In this document: one piece after another, positions 1-12,400 of the stretch
Layout: every line of letters begins with the position of its first letter
Numbering within the stretch: position 1 is the first letter of the stretch
From: Zerene cesonia
Lineage: Eukaryota; Arthropoda; Insecta; Lepidoptera; Pieridae
Reading direction: 5' to 3'
DNA length: 64,000 nt
NCBI RefSeq assembly: GCF_012273895.1
Contig: NC_052127.1
Coordinates: 2,166,247-2,230,246 of the forward strand
Program-made: the position numbers and the translations under genes
Notes under the pieces: model-generated
What the model was told of the DNA's origin: nothing
Seen by the model: the letters and a program-made list of their open reading frames with translations, nothing else
Database searches by the model: none

Positions 1-885
1 TTGATTAACAAATTTCATATTTATGAAGAACATCTGCAAGTCACAATATATAATCACTCAATCAAATGATGTTATACATTCTAAATAATCTAGGTAATTT
101 GTATTTAAGCAATGAAGAAATTAGATATTTTAATTTCCCTCAATCCTTGAATTGAAATTATACCATAATACAACAAATAATTGGAAAGAAATATTAAATG
201 CAAAGAACCTCTTTTATACAGTCTGACAAATCTCACATTTTATACCACTAAAGGTTAATAATTTTAATAAATGGTAATTATTTTTTAAGACATAATTTTA
301 TTCGATTTTAAAACATTTAGTCAGTATACGAGCGCTTAGAACATCGTTATGACATAAACAAATTATGATTTTTTTAGGATCCAAAAGGATCTTTCGAAGA
401 AAAGAAATAATCGAATTGGTACATCCGTTCACGAGCTTTGAGCTTATATTCATGTAAGTTAAAAGTTATCATATAACATTAAAAGACCACTTCCAAAATC
501 ACATCATTCCATATTCATCACCCGTCACTGTTAATTTTATAAAGTATCAAATACACAACCCTTTCCCGTAACATCCTACAAAAATAACAATATACAAATT
601 ATTATAACTAAATAATAATAAACATAATGTATAATATTAACAAAATTCACATTATTTACAAATCATTTGTACACCCAAATAAAACATACAATATAGTAAA
701 AATAAAATATAATAGTTTAAAAAAACTATAAAACACGCTTTAACAAAAATCATATTTTGCAAATTGAAAACTGGAATAATTTTATCAAATTAGTGTATTG
801 TCATCGGTCCTCAATAAATCTACAAAGTTTGAACGAAATCTGGCCGTTTAAAGTGGGTCAAAATCGCGCCCAAAGAAGTCAGTTA

Positions 886-954
886 CAAACAAACAAACAA
901 ACATACAAACAAACAAACAAACAAACATACAAACAAACAAACAAACAAACATAC
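886..954. repeat. (CAAA)n repeat with a periodic CATA variant
   Basis: Tetranucleotide CAAA tract interrupted by CATA units, producing a higher-order period of roughly 24 bp. The preceding stretch from about 795 (GTCCTCAATAAATCTACAAA...) looks like the body of an interspersed element whose tail is this tract. Confidence 0.75.
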
Positions 955-1764
955 AGGTGAAGTTAATAAAAGCGTGTTAAAAACATCCCACGAGTAATAA
1001 TTCCAGACCTAACTTGACCATTTAGATCACCTATATATACATTCCCTTGCTCTCAAAGCCAGCTGGTATGATGCGATCCAACTAAGAATAGGTACTGTAA
1101 ACCTTTGTGTCCATTTCATATCAAATGTCATATGAACAAAAAAAAACGCAATTCAATAACGTGTACTTTATTTTGTTTTTTTTTTGCATCACAAAAAAAT
1201 GATTTGTTAGCTTGGCTTATAAATTCCCTTCAATTAAAACCTAGGTATTACGTCACAAAATGGCGCAGAATCGATCCTATTCTTAGTTGTTATCCATCAA
1301 TTTACTATGAAGACAAATTTTTGATTCCCCATTAGCGTGGTTGATTGAAAATAAGACAATGTCGCACCAAATTAAAATCTCAAGAAATTCTTCTGCTTTT
1401 GTCCCAACCAATAGAAAATATTAATTATATGCATATCATTGATTTATGCAACTGACTCAAAAAGACAGATATTTTATAGTACTTATTGGTGTAAAAAGAA
1501 AACCTTGAAAGCGATAATACGACTTTATTCGCATTTATTGAAACAATATACCGCGAAAGTTTACCGAACGGCATCGGTGAAGAATAATATATATTTATAT
1601 TTTTAGTCACATCCCCTTTACATCATTTGACTTCGACTTTAATTGGCACAAATCTTAATAATATAATAAGTGTCTTGATAAATAAATAAATGAATAAGAT
1701 AGGTTTTTCTTTAATGCAATCATAAAAAACAGGCGACACTTCTTACTCGCCGTTTTTTTTATAT

Positions 1765-1795
1765 TTGTTAAGTTTGTCCTTAAATATATTTTATT
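1765..1795 (-). terminator. Candidate PEX13 polyadenylation signal
   Basis: On the minus strand an AATAAA lies at 1795-1790, about 355 nt past the stop codon, followed further on by U-rich sequence. A weaker ATTAAA lies at 1882-1877. Either could end the transcript; the sequence alone does not decide. Confidence 0.3.
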
Positions 1796-2148
1796 ATGAT
1801 ATGAAATGTAATTGCATCCAATTTCGTGAATATATAGATTGTATAGTAACTGGTTTTGATGTACTAAATGGCTATCATTTAATTGATTTTATCATATTAA
1901 TATTATTTTTAAAACAAGATTAAAATGTAAATAACCGTTATAGACACCGATTACCACTGATTATTCAATAATTATACTGTGATTATTATAGAACCTTAAA
2001 CTATTTGGATATGATAGTACATATAAAACGAGCCCATAATTACGCGCCATTACACATTGACATTGACCGCTTGACACTGAACGTCAAAACGAACGAACGA
2101 AAAAAAAAAACCAAACGTCAATTCCAGTGACAGCCGACTAGAGCGACC

Positions 2149-2498
2149 TTACGCCTGTTGCGGTAAGTGTTTCTCGAGATTTTCGCTTTCCACCTTTTGA
2201 TTTTCCGCCTTCGGCGTTTCCGTCTTCAGCGTTTCCACCGTCTTCTGCGTTTCGGCCGTCTGCTCGTTCTTTTCCACCGGTTTGATGACTTTTATGTAGG
2301 TAACCGGCACGAGGCCGGCGAACTGTCGGTCCACCGTCGCCATCAGCCAGCCCGAGTTCCAGAGGTGGCCCTGCAGGTGTTGCGGCGCGAGCGTCAGCAC
2401 TTGGTTGCGGCGGAAGCTGAGCTCCTGCGGGGAGCTCGCGTGGAAGTCGTGCTGCGCCACCGCGCGGAGCGGGTTCTGCCACGAGTTCGGGTCTTGCA
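2149..2498 (-). CDS. PEX13: PEX13 exon 5: SH3 domain, charged tail, stop
   Basis: Acceptor ATCCAG; the first codon is split (T|TG, Leu269). Encodes QDPNSWQNPLRAVAQHDF, an SH3 domain with ELSF (294-297), GWL (318-320) and GLVPVTYIKV (330-339), then a tail of about 44 residues rich in Glu, Lys, Thr and Gln, ending HLPQQA and TAA. The usual Tyr of the SH3 ALYDF motif is His285 here. Open frames on the opposite strand over this GC-rich exon are shadows. Confidence 0.96.
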
Positions 2499-3375
2499 CT
2501 GGATTTAAAACAATAAAAATATAAGTAGGAGTGAAAGTAAATATGGAGTGATTAATTGATTAAGTCAGATTACATATACCTCTGTAAATAGTACGGTGAA
2601 GTTCCATGTTTCCAAATAGGATACCAAATTTATCCAGATATGTATCCTGTATACCAAATTTTATCAAAATCCGTACAGTAGTTTCAGCGTGATTGACGGA
2701 AAAACATCCAAACAAATAAACTTTCACATTTATAATATTAGTGTGATATATAGTGTGATCACACTACAAGTACTAATTTCTAATAAAAATATTAAACACG
2801 GCTATCACCTAGATATACCATTACCATATTATTAGTACAATTACAAAACTAACTAGAAGTAAACCTGGCGAGTTACTGTGACGTCTTAAAGTAGTATTAT
2901 TTCCAATGTGCTAATATTACAGAGCTATACAACATATAGCCCTTAATGCAGTTTTGTATATGGTGACTACGTAAAACTTCTCAAAAACTCCCCGAAGATT
3001 TTTTTTCTATTAGATAAATTCTTAAAATATACGTCTGACTGACAACCCACAAACCTTTGGCCCAGAGGCTCACTTGCTGTGACAAGAGCAAGTGAGACAA
3101 TTTAGTTGATTCTACCATTAAGATGTAGTTTTTAGTTTCTATAATTACTAGTCTTAGCCCGCGGCTTCGCACGCCTTAAATTCGGAGTAATTTTATAGAT
3201 GTTATTATTTACAAACCTTCCTCTTGTATAACTCTATCTATTAAAATAAAAACCCATCAAAGTCCGTTGCGTAGTTTTAAAGATTTCAACATACACAGAC
3301 AGGGCAGACAGCGAAAGCGTCTTTATATATACTCAGACTCAAACATTTATCTTATACCTTTAAACGAGCAATTCT

Positions 3376-3456
<81 letters not shown>

Positions 3457-6400
3457 GGGATCTTGGAATCGGCTCCAACGATTTTCATGAAATTTAGTAT
3501 ATAGGGGTTTTCGAGGGCGATAAATCGATCTAGCTAGGATTTTTTTTTAGAAAATGTCATATTCGTGTTTTATTCGTGTTTTTTTTCCCCTGACATCTAT
3601 TGGTGAATAGTAATACTATTTTGCTTCGTAGACAGCTGGATAACTGAAATAATGTCATATTCGTGTTTTATTCGTGTTTTTTTTTTCCTGACATCTATTG
3701 GTGAATAATAATACTATTCGCTTCGTAGATAGCTGGACAACTGAAATAACACAGGCACTTTTTATACCGATATTCCTACGGGATACGGACTTACGCGGTT
3801 TCAACCGCGGGTCACAGCTAGTAAGTATACAATAAGACTTCTTAAAAGAGCACATTTTAATCGTCATAACACAATTTTAACATTATCTGGGAACCGGAGG
3901 TTCAAATCCTTTTCCTGACACTTCCCAGTCCTTTCCTTTATTCCTCTCGTCAATCCTTTCTTCATCCTTTTCCAATTGGAAGTCGGCAATCCATTTGTAG
4001 AGGCGTAATCAATCGACCTTATGCCTCTCCAAATGTCCATGGGCGGTGGTAGCGCTTACCATCAGGCGACCCACCAGCTCCATTGTCGACTATGACATAA
4101 AAAATATAACTATGTAGTGATATTGAATACTCACATCTCTCGTGAATGCTATTCGACAGGCCGTTAAGCATCTTGAGCACGATGTAGGGCGCGGCGGCGA
4201 TCACGCCGAAGAACAGCAGGATCGGCCAGCTCGAACCCTTCGCCTTCTGCTCGGGCGTCGCCGACCCGTTCTGCGTGGCTGCCACCGCCTCTGCCCACGC
4301 CTGTAGGAAATATGCTCTATGGAAACTGCTTTACGTATCAGCATCATCATCATCATCATCATCAGAGCATATATGTTCCCACTGCTGGGACCATGCTGCA
4401 TGGGCAATAATCCACCACGCTGGCCAAGTGTGGCAGATGTCACATTTGATTTCATGCGAGTATTATACATTTAGAAATTAAAAACTTTTTAACAGATTTT
4501 AAACGCGATTTATTCATTATATTATTAACCCGACGTTTCGAACACTACAGCGAGCGTGGTCCACGTGACCAATAATATAATGAAATATAATGAATAAATC
4601 GCGTTTAAAATACGTTAAAAAGTTTTTAATTTCTAAAAGATCCATACATCCATCTTTCTATCCATACATACAAACCTTCGCGTATATAATATTAGTAGGA
4701 TTAGCAATTTTTTTCCCCGGTTAAATCATATATAGCCAATCCTAAAAATATATTTTTTTCAATAAAGAATAGTCTATAAGTTGATTCTAACTACCATTCT
4801 ATCATGACATAAAATTTTATCCAAATCTACCCAGAGGTTTTTACGTGTTTGAAGTAAATACAAACACACAACAAGACAATCCACCGACTATTGCTTTCGA
4901 TTTTATAAAGCAATCAGTATTGCATTGTAATAACTCTTTTTAAAAAATATTTAATGTACAGAAACAGTTTTGGTTATTGTTTCATTTAATGTATAGTTTA
5001 TTATCTAAAACAAACAATCACAGTGGCAAACACAGATAGCAGTACAGAATCAGTCAGCGGCGTGATTGTAAACATATAATTCTCATATCACATAGAACAT
5101 AAGATTCTCATATCTACGCACCTATACGGTAATATGCGTAAAAGATAATATATAGATAGCAATGTTAATAACAATAAAAATGTAATTAAATAATTCTCAG
5201 TAGATTGTGTATCTGTTAAAACTATTTTTGATAATATAACATTGTTGGAAAATTGCCTAGGAGATTAGAAGACTTATTCCCCATTTTCAATGCTTTTTTT
5301 ATTCTGGAGAAATAGTTTGCAGTACTCGTAAATATACCGTATTTCTTATAATAATAACTAGCTTTTGTCCGCGGCTTCGCACGCAGTGAGTTCGAAAAAG
5401 TTTAATGGATGTCATTATACATAGTATAAGCCTTCCTCTAGAATAACTGTATCTATTATATGATTTGTTATAAAGATTTAAGTATACATAGGGACATATG
5501 GACAGGCAGAGAAAGCGGCTTTTTATGCTATGTAGAGTAAACTTTTTTATTGGAGCATCCAAGGACAAAAAAGTCGTTGAAGATTATTCAAGAAAGAGTT
5601 TCCCTCTTAAATTTTTATATTCATCTCGCATGAACCACTGCGCAGATTTCAGTGCAATTTTCAACCATAAATTGCTCGAAGTCAACTTGTTTTTCTCTAC
5701 AAGACCGATAAGAAATAGTATCATTTTATCATACCAGTTCCACGGCATTCTCAGTTGACAATTTTATCCAGTGAAATAAAAAAAAAGACACATCATTATA
5801 TGCCCTATACGGACCAATCGCCAGCAGCATAGTATAGTCAATTATTGTAATTTTTTATCAGTAAGTCAATACTTACGTTCACTGCGTCGTCATACTCCGC
5901 CGCCACCATTACCCAAAAACCAACTCACCTTAAACTCGCACTCGGTTCTGATACCGAGCAACACCAGCAGCTTCCGCACCAACCAGTTGAGTGTACGCAC
6001 CGCGGCGAACGTCGACCAGAACTGGGCGAACAGTGTTCGCAGACGGCCGAAGTTCTCTGCGACACCTGAAAATTGGAAAATAAATATTGAACAACGCAGT
6101 AGAGAAGGGATATAATATTAGATTCTTTTTAAGTCATAGCGGGAAGCTGAGCTGGTGGTTCGCCTGATGGAAAACGATCAACGCCGCCCATGAATATTCG
6201 CAGGGGCTCAGACTGCGCTGCTCGCTTTTAAGGGGTAAGGGATAAGGCAAGGATTGATGACTGGAAAGAAGGAATAGACTGGGTAGGGTGAGGAAAAGGA
6301 AATTGGCCTCCTCCCCCACTCACCGTACGAAACACAATATAGCATGCTATTACTTCACGCCGGTTTTCTGTGGGGGCGTGGTACTTAATAATATTAGATT

Positions 6401-9400
6401 ACGAAGTTGGGAATGGAAATAATATTAGACTGCGTAGCTTTAGGGTCTGGTAGAAGAGGTCATTCCGCTATACCTATGTAATTGAAGATCTGATAGAAAT
6501 AAATAGTAACGATCATGGAAGAGTGAGTGAGACTTATTATGTTTGAAAACCTGAGATTAGAACATTCGTTAGTAATGGAAATAGTAATCCTACTAATATT
6601 CCTAATAATATTATAAATGCGTAAGTTTGCAAGGATGTGTGTGTGTTTGTTTCGCGCAAAAACTACAGAACCGATTGTAATGAAATTTGGTACGTAGACA
6701 GCTGGACAACTGGAATAACTTATAGGCAACTTTTTATCCCGATATTCCTACGGGATACGGACTTATGCGGCTGAAACCGCGGGGCGCAGATAGTATTAGT
6801 TAATTTAAGAGATAAGACTCTACGATTTCATTTCTTTAATTCAAAAATATGCCATATTTTTACAGTGTATTGAAATAACATCTTAATATTTAATACAATG
6901 CCTAAAAAAATATTTCAACGAATTACTTAAACCACTCAAACGAGAAGCCTTAACGGCGGTAAAAAAGGTTATTGAAAAGTAGGTTTCGAATATAAATGCA
7001 TGGCCTTGTGAAGCAAAGTATTCTTATTTAATTAAAAAAAAAAAAACAACTTGTTTATATAGTTATAGTAAGCAGATAAAAATATGTTATATATGATAGA
7101 ATCTATAATGGAAAAACAAGTGTAATACTTTTAATAGCATTCATCATATTATTATTACTTCGCTCGTTATAATATCATAGTTATTTCTTATCATAAGCAG
7201 CTTATAAATTGATTCAATTAATAAATAAATCAAGAAGCATTCAAATTCATTCGGCAACTCAGTGTGAAGGAAACAAACACACGGTCAGAGTCATTTTGGC
7301 ATGAATAATGTTATTATAAAGGGACCTTTAAATTCGTTATTATGTATACCTGCATACACCTATAGCAAGAATTTATACACAAGTCCCGCCTAAATGTAAT
7401 TCAAATAAATGCTAATATTGTAACACTTACAAGAAAGTTTCACAATCTACCTTTAGGATAATTTCCTACAAGAATTCTGATTAGAAATCTAATTTAATGT
7501 GTACAACCACAACAAATAGGCTGGTGGTAAGCTTGACAGTAAGCGATCACCACCGCCCATCACCATTTTCAATTGACGACGGGCGTACATAAATGGATTG
7601 GAAAGAGGATGGAATATGGTACAGAAACGTTTTACATTATTGGTGTGCTTAGTACTTATATTATTGTATGTGTCTTAATTTATAGCTTAAAAGCGAATTA
7701 ATCGAGTGCTGTTGAATGTATTGTACTAGAAAGTGACCCAATTATGACCTGAAATTTCGAAGGCAGAAGGAATATGGCCAGGAATGAGAAATATTAACTC
7801 TTGGTTAAATTAAAAGAATAAGCATAAATCACAGTGCAGCGTCACGATTGGAAGTTCTTGTTAGTTTTAAGAACTATCTTTGCGAATATATTAATAAAAT
7901 TTTAACAATATTTAGTCGCATTGTACCGTGTATCACACGATTGGGACGCTAAATACCTAATTGTTCTTGGAATTCGACGGTATCCGAGAGACTCGCAAAA
8001 ACAATTATAAATAACCTTGTACGTTTAACCCAGCAATAAAAGATTGATTTAAACAAATTGATAGCTCTTATCATACTCTGATTTGCGTACCAGCCAGCAA
8101 TCAGGGGCCGCCGTACTAATAATGAGGCAGCCCGATTTTTTTAAACGCTTTTATAATATTAGCTTCACCCTTCTGTTTGACTCCCTATGACTCGAATTTC
8201 TTCCACTTAAATAAACAGATTTAATTCAAACCTTTTACACTTTTTCTCTTAAAATTTCTCATTTATAACCTGCTGCGCCCCGCGGTTTCACCCGCGTAAA
8301 TCCGTATCCCGTAGGAATATCGGGATAAAAAGTTGCCTATATGTTATTCCAATCGGTTCAGTTTTTGTGTGAAACAGTAACAAACTCACACACATTCTTA
8401 CAAACTTTCGCATTTATAATAACTAGGAAAGATATAATAAGTAGGATACGTAGGATTGGAAGTAGGATAGGATTTCAATGCTATAAAAATTAAAAATAAA
8501 ATGTGTGAAATGGAGCCCTCCTAAGCATGCTACGTCGCTGATATCAACTAAAATAGCAACCGTTAATTTTGTTTATACTAGATAGAAAACTATTATGAAA
8601 TTTAATTTTATGATAATTTTAGTCAATATAAGCGATACTCACATTTTTATAATTTCGAAGTTTATTGATCGACGTTAACTGGCTAATATATAAAATCGTT
8701 TATCAGAACGTGCAAACTATACAAATGTACCTACTAGTTGCACGCCCCGGCTCCGCCCGAGTAGTAATTTATCGTAATTGATATAATATAAACTATCGCT
8801 ATTTTTTAAGTTCCAACTGCACCTGGTGTGCAAATTTGATCAATATCGATTGAGTAGTTTAGAAGTCCATCGCGGACAAACAACGTGCAACGTAATTGAT
8901 ATAATATATTAAGATTTTCAAGCAATATATATCTCGCTCTAACACGGAACGTTGCTCTCTTAAAAGCCGTAAAAGTGGACAATAAAAGTTTGAATGAAAT
9001 CATGGCACGCGAATTAACGTTAGGTCATTAGTTGCTGTTAGTAATCGATACTATGAAAATTACCTTGTTTTTGCTCTTGTTATTTATCAAAAACACGAAG
9101 CACAACGCGAATACTAAAAGGTACAACATACAGGGCCGTAATAAATATCTTTCTTATATTTTTAACAACACATTAACAAATACAATGTATATTATACAGT
9201 CTGCCTCTTCTTCACGCCTACTCAACTGAACTGAACTGTACAGAGATAAATTATTTGAGACCATAGTCCGAAATGATGTACATTGCATAAAACAGTTTTT
9301 ATCCCGAAATTCCTTTTGCCTCGCCACGGACGGAAAGCTTGTATTACAATTAAATGAAACATCAAAATCGATACAAACATAGAGGATTCTTCAAGGAAAA

Positions 9401-12400
9401 TATGGCCATCGTACAATAAAGATTAAATGAGGAAAAATGTTGAACAAGTTGTTTGCAACTAAGCTAAAACTCCCATATAACACTATGTTAGCTAGATCGA
9501 CAATAAATTTACAATTTTCCTATGAAAATAGTCGCAAAGACCTGGTTCTAAACAAAAAGGACAATTGTGAACCTCTTTGTATAAGTTGTTTTTAAATGGT
9601 ATGGAACATTATGTTATCAATGAAGAAATGTAATCAAAAAGATTATGAGTCAATTGTAAGCACAGGCGTGAACCATGTAATATGTGATATTTACAAATTA
9701 TAATTTACTTACTAGCCATTTATTTTAATTCAGCACAGATAGTGGCAAATATTTATTGCTAACTTTTCGCACGCGGCATTTAATTGCCGACGTAGTCAAA
9801 AAAAATTACCATGTATGGATATGTTTCCCCGCACTAAAAAGTTGCCTATTTCGTAAAATCAATCAGTTTCAACGTGAAAGATAGACAAACAAACACAAAT
9901 TTATTATATTAGTATAGGAAAGGATGTATAGAGACATCTCACGTAACACAGTTAATGTGATGACATTAATAATTAGATTTCCTCATATTAATTCATTAAA
10001 CGGAGAAAAAAATGTTGTTGATGACGCATTTTAGGCACTGTCTGTATCTGTACATATTAATCACTCTTTCATTCAAAAATAATTCTGTAATTTGTCTGTA
10101 ATTTATGTTAGCAGCAACCTTCTAACATCTCAACACTGATATGGTGAATTTTTTTTCCAGTATGAGCTTTGACAATACCCACAGGTCATAATTATAAAGA
10201 TACATACCCAATATAGCTCTGAAGGAACTGGTCAGTGCAAAGAATGTGTTTTCCAACATCATAGCCACACTTCCAACGGCGTTTACCACACTCTGTATGG
10301 AGTCGAAAGCTGGCCGCGATCTCTCCTCAGCCAGTTGTATGAATCTAAAATTTTAATTAACATTAAAACATATATCTCTTCTTATGTACTTAGATTATTA
10401 TACCACCAATTAATAGAGGGGTCATCTCAAAAATGTTTTCACCAATAGTAGGGCATGTCATTACTATGGTATTGGTTATATTTTGTTTTTGTTCTCATTA
10501 TAATTTCTCTGAGTGTATAAAGAGTATGCTAGAAGTATTTGTACAAAACGTATTGTCTCAAGCATTTAAATTATGCCCCATCAAAATTAATAATTATTTT
10601 CAAAAACTAAGCTTCAAATGTCAATCGAATTAAGATCACCTTTAACCGAGTATAATTTACTATGTAAGATTATCACCAGATTATCACCAGAATTGGTCTT
10701 ATAAGTAATTTTTAAAAAGGTAAAATTCTATATAATAAGAAATGCTAACTATTGCAAAAAAAGCCAACATGTGAGTATCTCCATATTTCTTGCCTCTTCA
10801 TCATTAAACCATTTTATTTAAGACTAGCTTTCCAGCCGCGGCTTCGCCTGCGTGGAAATCGGTTATATCGCGCGACATGGTAAGGAGTAGCCTATGGGTT
10901 TTCCCAAGTTTTGAACTATTTGTCAGAATTGGTTAAGTGGTTTAGGTGTGAAAGAATATGATACATGATTTTATATTTGACAATAAGGAACTTCCATACA
11001 AACTTTCATCCCCTGTTTCAACCATTTCTTCACTTTTTTTTTCGCAATAAAAATTATACTTTGTCCTTTCCCAAATTCAGTTCTGTCGTCATACCAAATT
11101 TCATCAAAATCGGTTCAGTGGTTTAGGCGTAACAGACAGACAGACAGAGTTACTTTCGCATTTATAATATTAGTAGGCAAAGATCACAACTACTCTTATC
11201 TGAGATCTTAGATTATTTATATCTGAACAGTTAGGCTGTTACAAATCTTGAAAAGGAAATAAGACTTCAATTGAAAAATATCTTGAATTATTTTCAGTCA
11301 AAATTAGATAAGAAAAACCTAAAACAACTGATATCATAAACTTAATCACAACCTTTCTTATTTACTTATATGAATATCCCTTAAATACTAACTAATAACT
11401 AACTTAAATAGACTCTACACATTACACAAGTGTAATAAAAATTGCAGAAGGAAAATCATTATTGCAGTTGTTTTATTTATTTTTAAGCTTTTATGTTGTT
11501 TATGTGTATAGACTTTTTAAGCCACTCATAGAAACCACTCCACCTCATTATCTTTTCTTATTTAATGAGAGTGATTGCTTTGTTTGTGCTTGTACTAAAG
11601 CTTTTTTCCTTGTGTTGTCTTATTAAAAACAAACACAATTACTTATTCAGAATTTAGCAGTTATTATGTTAATTTTTGCATTGCCAGTATTATAAATACA
11701 TCACTTTGTTTGTCTAATATAAACAATATCAATACATCATTTCTATCTCACTAAGATAAAGTCAATCATTAAAAACCAAAGATTAGTGATAAGATTAGTA
11801 GTTCTAACATAGATGGGGAAAAGTATTCAAAATTCAATCAAATGTTGCATAAAGAATAGAATATCCAGAGGCATAAAGATTAGATTATTTTCATGAATAT
11901 TCCCACATTAATACAATTGTAAAATACTGATATACATATATCACAAAGAATAAAAATACAAAATCGAAGACTTTGACGCGACGCCATTTGCAATGAGCTT
12001 ATTATTATATGATTGAGTAATTTCTTACCTCACATAATCTGCATTTTATCCTTATATTAAATTTTTCAGTCGCGAAAGAAAATAACTCACCTATTTTCGA
12101 TGTCCCCATAAACAGGGTACCTGTTATAACTGGCGTAAGGCCCCATTCCTCCCATGCCATAAGAATTCATTCCATAACCCCCCATTCCACCATACCCGTA
12201 ATTGCTGTACCCCCCCATACCGTAAGAACCAGCCATTCCATAAGTCCCACCAAGACCTCCATAGCTATTCATAGAGTAACTTGGCTGGACAGCTAAATCT
12301 GGTCTCGGTGGTAGAACTGGTGGCCCCACAAGTACCGCTGTTGACGTAGATGGTATAGCATTTCTAAATGTTGGGGCATCAACAATCCGCGTTACGCCAA

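Larger units (their letters stand above)
1..2148. other. AT-rich flank downstream of PEX13
   Basis: No coding region seen. Contains the probable PEX13 3' UTR (about 1770-2148) and a simple-repeat-bearing element at 795-955. The stretch 2050-2135 carries several GTCAA/TTGAC-like words (TGACATTGACC, ACGTCAAAACG, ACGTCAATTCC), which could equally be UTR sequence or a neighbouring promoter. Confidence 0.5.
6795..10207. other. PEX13 intron 2, distal part
   Basis: No exon seen. Contains retroposon scrap at 7515-7620 (TAAGCGATCACCACCGCCCAT), Helitron-like copies at 8269-8428 and 8734-8860, and a worn one at 9757-9917. The rest is AT-rich unique sequence. Confidence 0.5.

Noticed and set aside
2138..2508. 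Overlapping ORFs on both strands over PEX13 exon 5
   Set aside because: GC-rich shadow frames of the real exon; only the frame ending at 2149 contains the SH3 domain and matches the splice phase.
3267..3497. 76-codon ORF with a Tyr-Ile repeat
   Set aside because: It is the translation of the (AT)n microsatellite within a Helitron-like element.
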